From Bacterioplanes sp965233665 (lineage in GTDB: Bacteria; Pseudomonadota; Gammaproteobacteria; Pseudomonadales; Oceanobacteraceae), in contig CBDDTG010000015.1 in assembly GCA_965233665.1 (NCBI GenBank), positions 62,001 through 126,000 on the forward strand: DNA of 64,000 nucleotides. The letters run 5' to 3'. Under the pieces are notes generated by a model. It was not told where the DNA came from. It did not search any database and was given only the letters and a program-made list of their open reading frames with translations. The position numbers were made by a program, and so were the translations under genes. Every line of letters begins with the position of its first letter. Position 1 is the stretch's first letter. Below, piece by piece: positions 53,958-62,149 of this stretch.

Positions 53958-56004
53958 TTGCAAGCTCCTCTAAGACTTGCTCAGCAACAGGTTCTGGTGT
54001 GCATTTTTCGCCGAATTCCCGCAGCTGCTTGAATACCCAAGGGTACACGGTGGCGTTCTTGTGTTTTACGTGCCACACCTGCAACGACTGCCAGAACCAT
54101 TCGGGGATGGCACCGGGCAAGGTGCTGTTGACGTGGTAAATGTGGCTGAAGTTTTCGATGTCCTCGCGAGCAGGGCCTGCAGAGCCAATAGAGTACAGGC
54201 CGCGTTCGCGGTTTATCCAGATACCAGAGGTAATGTACAGCGGACCCTGATCTTTCGAGCGCCAGCTGACTTTCAGACGATGGCCCTGCTCAGCCAACCA
54301 GTTATAAAAGTACTGGTTTTGCTTGCCCTGGTTTTTAATGGCTTTGAAAGCCGTCGCTGGAATGGCATGCGGATGAAGTTTGCACAGCTCTGACAATGAT
54401 TCAATCAGGCTTTTGGTTGCTGCGCTTGCCTCCGCGGTGTTCTGGCTGATGTATTCCCTGACCGTTTTGGTCGGCACACCGCTGTTGGTGGTCTTGTCCA
54501 GCTCCTTTATGTGCTGATGCACCAGCGCTTCATTTGGCAGGGTCACGGCAGACGTATCTGCGATGATCATAAAGGCGCCGGTTTTCGGCCAGAAGATCAC
54601 GTCTGAACGCTGCCTGCCTTCTAACACCTGTTTGCGTTCGGCCGTGTTAAACCCAACCTCAAGCTCTTCGCACCAGTAATCGGACAGCCAGCCAAATTCC
54701 AGCTGGCCGCTCTCGACACGGCAGTAACTCATTGGCCAGTCTTTCTGCTTGTCATCTTCCGGGCGAACAGGATGAATAAACCAGGCATCGTCTGGTAACT
54801 GCGGATATGGCAGCTGCAAGATTCCAGTGTGAACTTCGTATTTGACCAGCAGCTCTTTCAGCAATACCTCAACAACATGAGCAACACCATTACCTAACAG
54901 TCGTTCTGGATAACAGGATTGAATGACGGCGTTCGGGTAACGTTGGCGTGCCTGTTTGTAGGGGTCCAGACCTGGCGTTTTCTCGTACTGCTCTTTGGGT
55001 TCGACCAGCAGCAGGTTGAGACCGCTTTCACAAATGTCTTCTACCACTTGCACAGTAATGCCTTTTTGCTCCAACCGCTGCTTGAGTTCTTCTGCCGCCA
55101 CAGCGGAGTTACTGTGGTTCACCAGAATGATGGTCCTGCCAGCAAACCAGTCGCTAATTTGGGCGTAACTGTTGGTGACGCTGCTGTCACTGATACGGTT
55201 GTGATCCACACCTTCGACGGATTCCAGTTGCAGCTCGAATGCCCCTTGATAGGCAAGTTTGAGGTCTTCCAGAAACATCGACAGCACGCCCAAACGACTG
55301 TTGTAGTATTCCTCTAACGTGGCGCATTTGTTCAGTTTGATAGCAGGCACTCGGTTCTTACCCCCCTTCCAAAACGGCTTGCGAATATAGTCGCCACCTT
55401 TGCTGCGCGTTATCTGCTGGCTGAGTGTATCGAGCTGGTAACGGGTAGCGTTCGCTGACTTACGAAACAGCCCTCCGTCTTCCTTACGATGAGCCTCCAG
55501 CGGAGTAAAGGTCGTAGCCCCAAGTGTCAAACATCGACTCCGCATAGTGACGGACCAGCCAATATCGACCTTCACTGCGATAATCTCCCGACCACGAGCC
55601 TTACTGCTAGTGTTTACAACGTAAAACAAGCCTTCAGCTTCGATGCGTTTCTGATCTGTCTGCGGGGCAGACAAGACTCGGGGCAAGGCTCTGACCAGCA
55701 GAGCCATCGCAATCCATTGCGGTATCTGACTCAAGGATGCAGCTCGCACCGCTAGACTGGAGTCATCCAGAATGAACGTCTCGCCTTTGGGGCAAATGAC
55801 CCAGTACTGGCTCTCTGTTGAATACCGAACCAGCGCCAATACCGGACCGCTGTTGTATATCCGATTAGGCAGGTACTTCAGTTCATTTTCGCGCTTGTCT
55901 TTGCTCCAGCTTTTATAACTGATGCAGCGGATATCGAAGCGTGACGACAGGGCGTCATAGTCGAAGCGGGTGTCTTTTATCAGGGTGGTGAGAATATTGG
56001 TCAT
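53950..56004 (-). CDS. ddmE: DdmE-like prokaryotic Argonaute of plasmid-defence system
   Basis: A 684-aa protein, the size of V. cholerae DdmE, a catalytically inactive Argonaute that binds short DNA guides, marks plasmid DNA and recruits DdmD. Visible parts are an N-terminal beta-rich region ('EGLFYVVNTSSK', 'LGATTFTPLEA') and a Rossmann-like MID domain at about 288-390 ('GRTIILVNHSNS', 'LNLLLVEPKEQY'). Y349, R353, Q362 and K388 are spaced like the 5'-phosphate pocket of Argonautes. A short PIWI-like end has 'AFMIIADTSAV' and 'YITSGIWINRERGLYSIGS', with no full DEDX set that I can identify. The ATG at 56004 overlaps the ddmD stop as ATGA, with AGGAG upstream. Confidence 0.85.
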   Translation of the reverse strand: MTNILTTLIKDTRFDYDALSSRFDIRCISYKSWSKDKRENELKYLPNRIYNSGPVLALVRYSTESQYWVICPKGETFILDDSSLAVRAASLSQIPQWIAMALLVRALPRVLSAPQTDQKRIEAEGLFYVVNTSSKARGREIIAVKVDIGWSVTMRSRCLTLGATTFTPLEAHRKEDGGLFRKSANATRYQLDTLSQQITRSKGGDYIRKPFWKGGKNRVPAIKLNKCATLEEYYNSRLGVLSMFLEDLKLAYQGAFELQLESVEGVDHNRISDSSVTNSYAQISDWFAGRTIILVNHSNSAVAAEELKQRLEQKGITVQVVEDICESGLNLLLVEPKEQYEKTPGLDPYKQARQRYPNAVIQSCYPERLLGNGVAHVVEVLLKELLVKYEVHTGILQLPYPQLPDDAWFIHPVRPEDDKQKDWPMSYCRVESGQLEFGWLSDYWCEELEVGFNTAERKQVLEGRQRSDVIFWPKTGAFMIIADTSAVTLPNEALVHQHIKELDKTTNSGVPTKTVREYISQNTAEASAATKSLIESLSELCKLHPHAIPATAFKAIKNQGKQNQYFYNWLAEQGHRLKVSWRSKDQGPLYITSGIWINRERGLYSIGSAGPAREDIENFSHIYHVNSTLPGAIPEWFWQSLQVWHVKHKNATVYPWVFKQLREFGEKCTPEPVAEQVLEELANG

Positions 56005-59000
56005 GTAAGGTCTCCTGCCCACAGTAGCAATTCCATAAGGTTATGTTTCAACATTGCGCCGCTGCTTTTTTCAATCAGTCCAGCAACCTCCAACACAGGG
56101 GAGTCGGCTTGCTTTACTGGTATAAAGTCATGGCCAAGCCTGCGACATGACGAAGCTGTGGAACCGAACAGGTTGATGTAAGCAAAGTGCTCGATGCCAT
56201 CCATTTCTTTGAGTCGCTGTATTTTTTGCTGGTGATTGTCGATGTCGCCGGGGGATGACCAGTGCTTGGCATCCACGGCGATGGTTTTGCCTTGTGCTTC
56301 AAGCCGAATAAGAAAATCGAACCGCTCATATACATCAACTGGCATGGGTTCTACTAAAAATCCGGCGTGGGACAGAATGGCGATAATTCCCTCTTCGCCC
56401 AAAGCGCCCTTGTATAAATTGAAGAACGCGGCCGGATTCATCATCCAGTGTCCTTGCGGCCAATGCGTGGCAAAGCCGTGGGCTTCAAAATGTCGTTTGA
56501 CGACCGGATGTCGCATCAGCTCTGGTAGACCGCTTTCCTTTTCGCTGATCCATCGGTTAGCCTCGATGTCATCAAAAAAGTGCAAGTCGCGATCCGAAGT
56601 GAGCAGGCCGGAGTCATTTTCAAGGTTGCCGGAAAACTGATAGCCCTCGGTGGTTGGCGTATTGATGTACAAGCGGGGAAAGAACCCCGATGGCTCGGCA
56701 ATGACAGGCCGTTGCAATAGTTGTTTACGTAACGCTTCCCAGGAATCCATTGAGCCTTGGGGCAAACGCCCGTGAAAGCCACGCATCAATTCCTGAATCA
56801 GTCCAAGCGTATCGGCAGTGTACAGCCTCGCCCGATTTTTAACCGGCAGGGTTTTGCGATCGGCTGATGTGTCATCACCGTATATCGTTACTGCGCGATC
56901 TCTCAGAGCGGCGTATTCAAGTGACAAAATATCCTGCTGGCGCTCGTCCAGAGCCAGTGCTTTGACGACACCCTCGTCAGCCATGAGCTGGATTCGAGCG
57001 CGTTTAAATGCTGTTCTGGCGCTGCGGCCGATGGCTTGCTCCAGCACTTTTTGAATCACACTAAGGTAGTCGTCAGTGTTGTAATACCGTTGGAGATTAT
57101 CCATGTGGTTGTTCTCAACCAGGAATCTGCGGGTCCATGCCAGCCCTTCCTCCGGAGAAATCGAACCACAATTTTGCAATGACATAATCTGGTGCAGTTG
57201 CAGCAGCTGGTTGGTCTGGTAATCTTCGTCGCTCAGCAGCTGATGACTGGGTTTTTCCAGATAGAGCGTATCGATATCTGTGTTGGCGTGTTCAGGTTCA
57301 GGCCCATCCCCCACCCAGATCAGCTGTTGGCGGTCTTCGGCTAGCTTGACTTTATAGTCGGGGTTTTTTCCCTCGCCCATCGTGGCATAGGTAGAAAGCA
57401 CCACCACTTTATCAGTGCTGTTAGAAAGCTTTTGTTGAACCTCATCAAACCTGTCGGCCTTTAACGCCGCAGAGTCAAGACTGTGCAGGTGAATAGCATT
57501 AGCCTTGCTACCAGTCATTACCCACTTCAGGAAAGCCATAAATTCTGAATGATGGCTTGGGCTTATCTTGCGATTCAGCAACACAAGCATGTAACGATTG
57601 CCAGGTTTAAGGGCGAACATCTGCAGAGACTGGACCAGCCGCGAAACCCAATCCAACAGGTACTCTTTTTTTTCGTCATCAGACTTGTCCAGCCATTCGG
57701 CAATAACGGCTGCCTGTTTGCGGACTGGCTTACCAAGATATTGTTCGAGCAAGCCTTTGAGCATAGAACGATCCGCCCGGACAAACTCAGGAATCACCTG
57801 AACACCCCGCTCCTCGTAACGCCTTCGGCTACGATAGTACTCACCGATGGCGTGCTTCTGTCGTTCGGAAAGCTCGATATACTGCCCCCCAAGACGGAGT
57901 TTCAGGTACTCGAGGTCAAAATTTTTGACCACGGTTTTAGAGATTGCCGTCGCACTGATCCCCACCACCTTGGCACCACTTTCTACCAGCCTTGCCAGCA
58001 AGCCGGATGGCGACATCGCAAGGCCGGTGAAATAACAACTGACGGTGTCGTGACTGTCTTCATTGCGGCGAACTTCAGTCAACTTCAGGCCAGTATCGTG
58101 ATATGGCCGCAATGCACTGCGTCCTTCGTCTTTTGAACTTTTAACCCCACTAAAACTGACCTGGGCATCGAGAGCTTTGAATACGATGATATTCAGATCC
58201 TGCAGGTTCAGGTGCCTAAGAATGGATACCACTGCCTCCTGTTGGGTCGGCACGGTATCCCTTGAAGAGGCGTTATTAGTGTATGACCAAATGGATGAAC
58301 GGACCGCACCTATGAACATGCGAAACAGCCAGTCGGCTTCATTGATAAACCGGCTTAACCTGTATTCCTGGCGACGGATATCGTCAACCTGGCGATCGCT
58401 ACTGCGCACAAAATTCTTCTCCAACTGATAATCGTTCTCCAACGTCAATATATGGGTGGCACTGTGGGCATGGGTGACGGAACGATCGGAGAATAGCCGT
58501 ACACGGTCCCTCTCAAGCGTTGCACCATCCAAATTGAAGGCATATTGCAACTGCCATTTTTTAGCAAACTCAGATAATCGCCCTGCCAGTTCATCGAACC
58601 TTTCCTGAATGCCTTCGTACAGGGGGGATTTTTCGAGGCGATAACGGCTCAGGTTGGCATACAGTGTTTTGCTCAGTTCGATCAGATCAATGGCCTGCTG
58701 CTGCGCCATGGTCTGCAGTATTTGTTCGTTCTGGCGGTCCACTTCATCCACCAACAGCAAGGCCCCACCGAGATCCCTGATTGGGTGAGTCCTACCCTTC
58801 AGGGTCTTGTAGCCCGCCAAAAACTTTTTGGTGGTCATAAAGCAGACTTTGGCCCTGCCTTGGCGCACCTGCTCTCCGGGAACCAGCTTGTCGAGAATGT
58901 CGTGGTCAGACTTGTCCAGCACGACAGGTTTTTCACCTTTTTGATTCGCCTGAATCAGGCGCGTCAGTACGGAATAAATGTGGCCTGCTTTTTCCTCGAT

Positions 59001-59558
59001 ACTGTCTCGCAAGCCGGCGGCGAACGCCTCATTATCACGAACCAGCTGGCGCTGCTGCTTCAGCTTCTTCCAATCTCTGAAAAAGGCTTTGTTGTCCTTT
59101 AACTGGAAACGGTCGATCAAATAATCGATGTCATCTTCGGAAGTATCTAGCAATTGAACAGCCTGATTTGGCAAATAAACGATCATCCTTTCAAGAGCCG
59201 ATTTGTCTGCTTCAGTACACCTAGATTCTTCAATCAGTTGCAGCAGGTCCTGGTACGTCGAGCGAACGTTATCAACCGAGTTGGTGATATAATAAATCAT
59301 CCGTTGCTGAGCGGTATTCGCCTGACTTGCTAGCAACTCATCAAGAATGGCTTGCCGAATGGTGTGGGTTTTGCCAATGCCGGTTTGCGCCGGAATCAGT
59401 ACCAGGCACCCATGCTCTGCATCTGGGCCAATAAAGGGGTTGAGTTCACGTTGGATCAAGCGATCCAGAGGTGTAAAAAAAGAAGTCGAACGATCAGGTA
59501 TCTGCGTTGCCACGACGGATTTACCTCGAAGGATCATTGGTAGATCAATGGTGCGCAT
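56001..59558 (-). CDS. ddmD: DdmD-like helicase-nuclease of plasmid-defence system
   Basis: A 1185-aa SF2 helicase fused to a nuclease, the size and layout of V. cholerae DdmD. Walker A is 'AQTGIGKT' (57-64), the DEAH-type box is DEVD (271-274), motif III is 'SAT' (535-537) and motif VI is 'QAIGRSAR' (841-848). Near the C-terminus 'RFDFLIRLEAQGKTIAVDAKHW' carries D1081, D1096 and K1098 of a PD-(D/E)XK nuclease. The arrangement fits DNA unwinding followed by strand cleavage after recruitment by DdmE. I chose the ATG at 59558; an upstream in-frame TTG is less likely. First gene of the operon. Confidence 0.88.
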   Translation of the reverse strand: MRTIDLPMILRGKSVVATQIPDRSTSFFTPLDRLIQRELNPFIGPDAEHGCLVLIPAQTGIGKTHTIRQAILDELLASQANTAQQRMIYYITNSVDNVRSTYQDLLQLIEESRCTEADKSALERMIVYLPNQAVQLLDTSEDDIDYLIDRFQLKDNKAFFRDWKKLKQQRQLVRDNEAFAAGLRDSIEEKAGHIYSVLTRLIQANQKGEKPVVLDKSDHDILDKLVPGEQVRQGRAKVCFMTTKKFLAGYKTLKGRTHPIRDLGGALLLVDEVDRQNEQILQTMAQQQAIDLIELSKTLYANLSRYRLEKSPLYEGIQERFDELAGRLSEFAKKWQLQYAFNLDGATLERDRVRLFSDRSVTHAHSATHILTLENDYQLEKNFVRSSDRQVDDIRRQEYRLSRFINEADWLFRMFIGAVRSSIWSYTNNASSRDTVPTQQEAVVSILRHLNLQDLNIIVFKALDAQVSFSGVKSSKDEGRSALRPYHDTGLKLTEVRRNEDSHDTVSCYFTGLAMSPSGLLARLVESGAKVVGISATAISKTVVKNFDLEYLKLRLGGQYIELSERQKHAIGEYYRSRRRYEERGVQVIPEFVRADRSMLKGLLEQYLGKPVRKQAAVIAEWLDKSDDEKKEYLLDWVSRLVQSLQMFALKPGNRYMLVLLNRKISPSHHSEFMAFLKWVMTGSKANAIHLHSLDSAALKADRFDEVQQKLSNSTDKVVVLSTYATMGEGKNPDYKVKLAEDRQQLIWVGDGPEPEHANTDIDTLYLEKPSHQLLSDEDYQTNQLLQLHQIMSLQNCGSISPEEGLAWTRRFLVENNHMDNLQRYYNTDDYLSVIQKVLEQAIGRSARTAFKRARIQLMADEGVVKALALDERQQDILSLEYAALRDRAVTIYGDDTSADRKTLPVKNRARLYTADTLGLIQELMRGFHGRLPQGSMDSWEALRKQLLQRPVIAEPSGFFPRLYINTPTTEGYQFSGNLENDSGLLTSDRDLHFFDDIEANRWISEKESGLPELMRHPVVKRHFEAHGFATHWPQGHWMMNPAAFFNLYKGALGEEGIIAILSHAGFLVEPMPVDVYERFDFLIRLEAQGKTIAVDAKHWSSPGDIDNHQQKIQRLKEMDGIEHFAYINLFGSTASSCRRLGHDFIPVKQADSPVLEVAGLIEKSSGAMLKHNLMELLLWAGDLT

Positions 59559-59567
59559 GTAAGGCTC

Positions 59568-59595
59568 TTGAAACAATACTGGTAAAATCTACAAT
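59568..59595 (+). promoter_or_regulatory. Promoter of the WYL regulator in the ddm divergent region
   Basis: TTGAAA (59568-59573), a 16-bp spacer and TACAAT (59590-59595) precede the regulator by about 30 bp. The whole divergent gap is only 66 bp, so promoters for both directions overlap and one bound regulator could control both. ACAAT occurs twice, 17 bp apart, as a direct repeat. Confidence 0.5.
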
Positions 59596-59624
59596 GGCTT
59601 TAGAGTTTGAAGGGATAACGAGGT

Positions 59625-60503
59625 ATGGCGATGGAGAACAGCCAAATACGCTGGGATAAACAGCATCAATTTCATGCGATTGAAGTGATTGCACTTTGGG
59701 AAGGAAAAGTTACCAGCAAGCATCTGAAAGCCGTGTTCAACATCACCAGCTCCGCAACCTCTGCGAAGCTTTTTCGGGATTACAATGAAGTTGCCCCGAG
59801 CAACCTGGAGAGTTCAACCTCCGAGCGCGGAAAAGTCATTGGCCCGAATTTTCATCCCTGCTTCAGTGAAGGCATAGTTGATGAGTACCTGGCTTTGTTA
59901 TCCCGCCATCCTGAATTAAACCCGAATGTTCACAGTAGCCATGCTTCATCCGGATTTGTCGAATCCATTCATGTACCCAAGCCTGCTGTTTCTCCAACCG
60001 TTATCAGATCTGTGGTGCAGGCAATACAAAAAAAGACCAATCTCGATATATGGTATTTTTCCCAGTCCAAACCGGAGGGGTCCGAGCGGATCATCGTGCC
60101 ACACACACTGGTTTACTCCGGTATGCGCTGGCATGTCAGAGCATGGTGCGCACTGAAGGAACGATTTACTGACTTTGTACTGACCAGAATGAGAATTAAT
60201 GGGCTCGATGCCTCTCCGGTTCAAGACAAATCGACGGCAGAACACGATCATCTTTGGAATCAATACATCGACATAGTAATTGGCCCAAACCCACAGCTGC
60301 CTTCAGAACTACAGCATCTGATTTGCCGAGACTATGGTTTCTCTATTGATCAGCCATTAACCGTTGCTACCCGCATGGCACTGATTCATTACCAGCTACT
60401 GGCCATGAATATTTACGTGGATTCCGAGAAATTCAACCCCAAAGCCCATCCGCTTGTTGTATTGAACAAAGACAAATTGAGGCAATATACGTTCGATAGC
60501 TAA
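59625..60503 (+). CDS. WYL-domain regulator next to ddmDE (BrxR/CapW-like)
   Basis: A 292-aa protein. An N-terminal winged helix ('EVIALWEGKVTSKHLKAVFNI') is followed by a WYL-like domain ('KKTNLDIWYFSQSKPEGSE', 'IVPHTLVYSGMRWHVRAW', 'FTDFVLTRM') and a C-terminal extension. This three-part layout matches BrxR/CapW regulators, which repress defence operons and sense damage or phage. It is divergent from ddmD. The start could be the ATG at 59625 or the in-frame ATG at 59631, which has the better spaced GAGG. Confidence 0.82.
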   Translation: MAMENSQIRWDKQHQFHAIEVIALWEGKVTSKHLKAVFNITSSATSAKLFRDYNEVAPSNLESSTSERGKVIGPNFHPCFSEGIVDEYLALLSRHPELNPNVHSSHASSGFVESIHVPKPAVSPTVIRSVVQAIQKKTNLDIWYFSQSKPEGSERIIVPHTLVYSGMRWHVRAWCALKERFTDFVLTRMRINGLDASPVQDKSTAEHDHLWNQYIDIVIGPNPQLPSELQHLICRDYGFSIDQPLTVATRMALIHYQLLAMNIYVDSEKFNPKAHPLVVLNKDKLRQYTFDS

Positions 60504-61138
60504 ACAGTGCCCTTCACGATTGACGCTGAAGCAAAGCTGCATTTTTCTATGCTGAAAAACCACAGTTATCGCAGCATGCGAGTCTCACCCTTCGGCTCAA
60601 TGAAGACTAATCCATGCCACAACATATCACCAATGAGCGACCTAAACTGATTTTCGAGCAAGCGAGGTCGAATAGTTTAATTTTTGTGTCCAAATGGAAA
60701 CTCAAACCAAATTCAGAATCATGTACAGCCGCTAACAGAGGTCAGCGATCTCTACCCTAATAACGACAAATTCTGCGAACGAAGAAGATAGGGAAATTTT
60801 CCCTGATGTGCCCAAACCCGAGGAAATTGTGCCCTGAGCTTCCCTTGAGCCCTTGTAAAACCTGGCTTTATTGCAACTTAAAATTTCAATCATTGAATTC
60901 ACCTGTGTGCCCCGAAACCGTTGTTCTAGGCCTGTGGTGATTTTGATGAAAACTTTCAGGGCACAGTTTGGAGGGCAGAATGAAGATAGTGCTCTTGAAT
61001 GGAAAGAAACAATCAAATGGTCGTAGGCACTGAGGTAAAGGTCGACTTGGCTGAATAACGTGCAACTCGAAAAACAGTTTTCGACACATTTTGGGCACAA
61101 TTAAGGCACAGAGGCGTTTTCAGGCGGGAGAAACAAAA
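60504..61138. other. Gene-free stretch with clustered GGGCACA-type repeats
   Basis: No convincing gene was found here; short frames on the minus strand have unnatural composition. The stretch carries TGTGCCC at 60807, 60828 and 60906, and its complement GGGCACA at 60959 and 61093, plus AGGCACA at 61104. Five exact and one near copy in about 300 bp is far above chance. They lie next to the tRNA-derived attachment site and look like integrase arm-binding sites. Confidence 0.5.
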
Positions 61139-61160
61139 AAGCCGACGGTCAGGTCGGCTT
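61139..61160 (-). terminator. Terminator downstream of tRNA-Val fragment
   Basis: On the minus strand AAGCCGAC-CTGACC-GTCGGCTT is followed by TTTT and GTTTC. It lies 30 bp beyond the 3' end of the tRNA fragment, where a tRNA gene's own terminator would be. Confidence 0.75.
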
Positions 61161-61190
61161 CTAAGGTACTGATTTAACAGTATAAATTCT

Positions 61191-61235
61191 TGGTAGGACT
61201 ACCCAGATTCGAACTGGGGACCTCTACCATGTCAA
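61191..61235 (-). other. tRNA-Val(GAC) 3' fragment, probable attachment site
   Basis: Read on the minus strand this gives anticodon loop TTGACAT (anticodon GAC), 3' anticodon stem GGTAG, variable loop AGGTC, T-arm CCCAG-TTCGAAT-CTGGG, acceptor TAGTCCT, A and CCA. The match stops at the anticodon loop: the 5' anticodon stem CTACC is replaced by CGTTT. Nothing upstream makes D-arm or 5' acceptor. A 3' half-tRNA of this kind is the usual scar where a tyrosine integrase inserted an island. Confidence 0.85.
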
Positions 61236-61459
61236 AAACGCAACCAAACCAGACTAAACCATTGATTTAGTTAGACTTTCGCCACCCTAAGCAACCATCA
61301 AAACGGCTCAAACATGCTCAATTTTGAGCGGTTTCATGGGGTTTGAACTACTGGATATTGCCATCGATATCGGAAAACTTTGCTCTTGATGATAGACACC
61401 GTCATAGTGCAAACTCTGACTCACGTCAGCAACCATTCTAAGCTTTGCAGGGAAGCCAA
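61236..61459. other. Junction of the right-hand island
   Basis: There is no gene in this 224-bp stretch. It holds two dyads: ACTAAA-CCATTGAT-TTAGT near 61253 and GCTCAA-TT-TTGAGC (61316-61329). They could be part of the integrated element's attachment arm or the promoter of the following operon. Confidence 0.3.
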
Positions 61460-61828
61460 GTGCAAACACATGCCAAGTCAAACCTCTACCCCTGTGCTCA
61501 TTGTAACCAGACTGGCACATGCACAGCTGGCTACGAGGGCACTACATGCCTAGCATGCGTCAAGTCGCATGAAATCAAGAGCAAGACCCCTGTAGGATTG
61601 CCTTGCAGTGCTTGCGGCGGGCTGGGTCTCGCTGAACCTCCCAGCGAGCGAATGAACAACAGAATCCGGCCAATCACAACGCTGATACTGCTCTCGTTCC
61701 TTTTTACGTTGATTGCGCTGACAGCTTTTTTAGATACCGCTGTTTTTTCCCAAGTACTTACGTTTAGTGGAACACTATTGGGAGCTGTAATTGCTTACTA
61801 CTTCTCTAGTGGACCACAGCGGCCCTGA
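61460..61828 (+). CDS. Zinc-ribbon membrane protein (first gene of KAP operon)
   Basis: A 122-aa protein starting at GTG with AGGGAA 5-6 nt upstream. Seven cysteines are arranged like a DnaJ-type zinc domain: C12 and C15 ('CAHC'), C21, C30 and C33 ('CLAC'), C49 and C52 ('CSACGGLG'). The C-terminal half has two membrane helices ('TLILLSFLFTLIALTAFL', 'FSGTLLGAVIAYYF'). Cytoplasmic zinc domain with membrane anchor. Function unknown; association with the KAP NTPase suggests a membrane-linked complex. Confidence 0.7.
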   Translation: MQTHAKSNLYPCAHCNQTGTCTAGYEGTTCLACVKSHEIKSKTPVGLPCSACGGLGLAEPPSERMNNRIRPITTLILLSFLFTLIALTAFLDTAVFSQVLTFSGTLLGAVIAYYFSSGPQRP

Positions 61829-61882
61829 AGTCGCACAGGATAAAATTAGTTTCAAGTGAACCTAAAAGACAAAAGAGAGTTC

Positions 61883-62149
61883 ATGACTGATTTTTTCATA
61901 ACCCTTACCTACTGGGCACTGGGCATTCTGGTCATTGGCACAGCCGTCGCCCTGGTATTTGCTAGTAAGCCCTCAAGCAGAAAAAAAGCATACAGAGCTA
62001 CAAAAGCCAAAAAAGTCCAAAAAAGTCCAAAAAAGTCCAAAGACGCCGCCATATATGCATTCATCGAGCTATTTATTTCTATAGAATCACTATCAAACAA
62101 ATCGTACCGACCTTCAAACAACATCAGACCGAGAGCAAGCAAAGGATGA
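61883..62149 (+). CDS. Small basic membrane protein of KAP operon
   Basis: An 88-aa protein with one helix ('LTYWALGILVIGTAVALVF') followed by a Lys/Ser-rich cytoplasmic tail. The tail is partly encoded by three tandem copies of a 10-bp unit, AAAAAAGTCC (62011-62040). Because the unit is not a multiple of three, gain or loss of a copy would shift the frame. The stop overlaps the KAP gene start as ATGA. No family recognised. Confidence 0.6.
   Translation: MTDFFITLTYWALGILVIGTAVALVFASKPSSRKKAYRATKAKKVQKSPKKSKDAAIYAFIELFISIESLSNKSYRPSNNIRPRASKG

Noticed and set aside
53950..59558. Reading the operon as a pPIWI-RE or BREX system
   Set aside because: The first impression was PIWI-RE plus DinG-like helicase, but protein lengths, the fused nuclease and gene order fit DdmDE better. 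No BREX core genes such as brxC, pglX or pglZ are present.
60732..61100. 122-aa open frame on the minus strand near the attachment site
   Set aside because: Composition rich in Ser, Cys and Phe with no motif; no ribosome site; it covers the repeat cluster. Treated as non-coding.
62011..62040. Tandem repeat as a CRISPR array
   Set aside because: A 10-bp unit with no spacers lies inside a gene; no CRISPR array was seen anywhere in the window.
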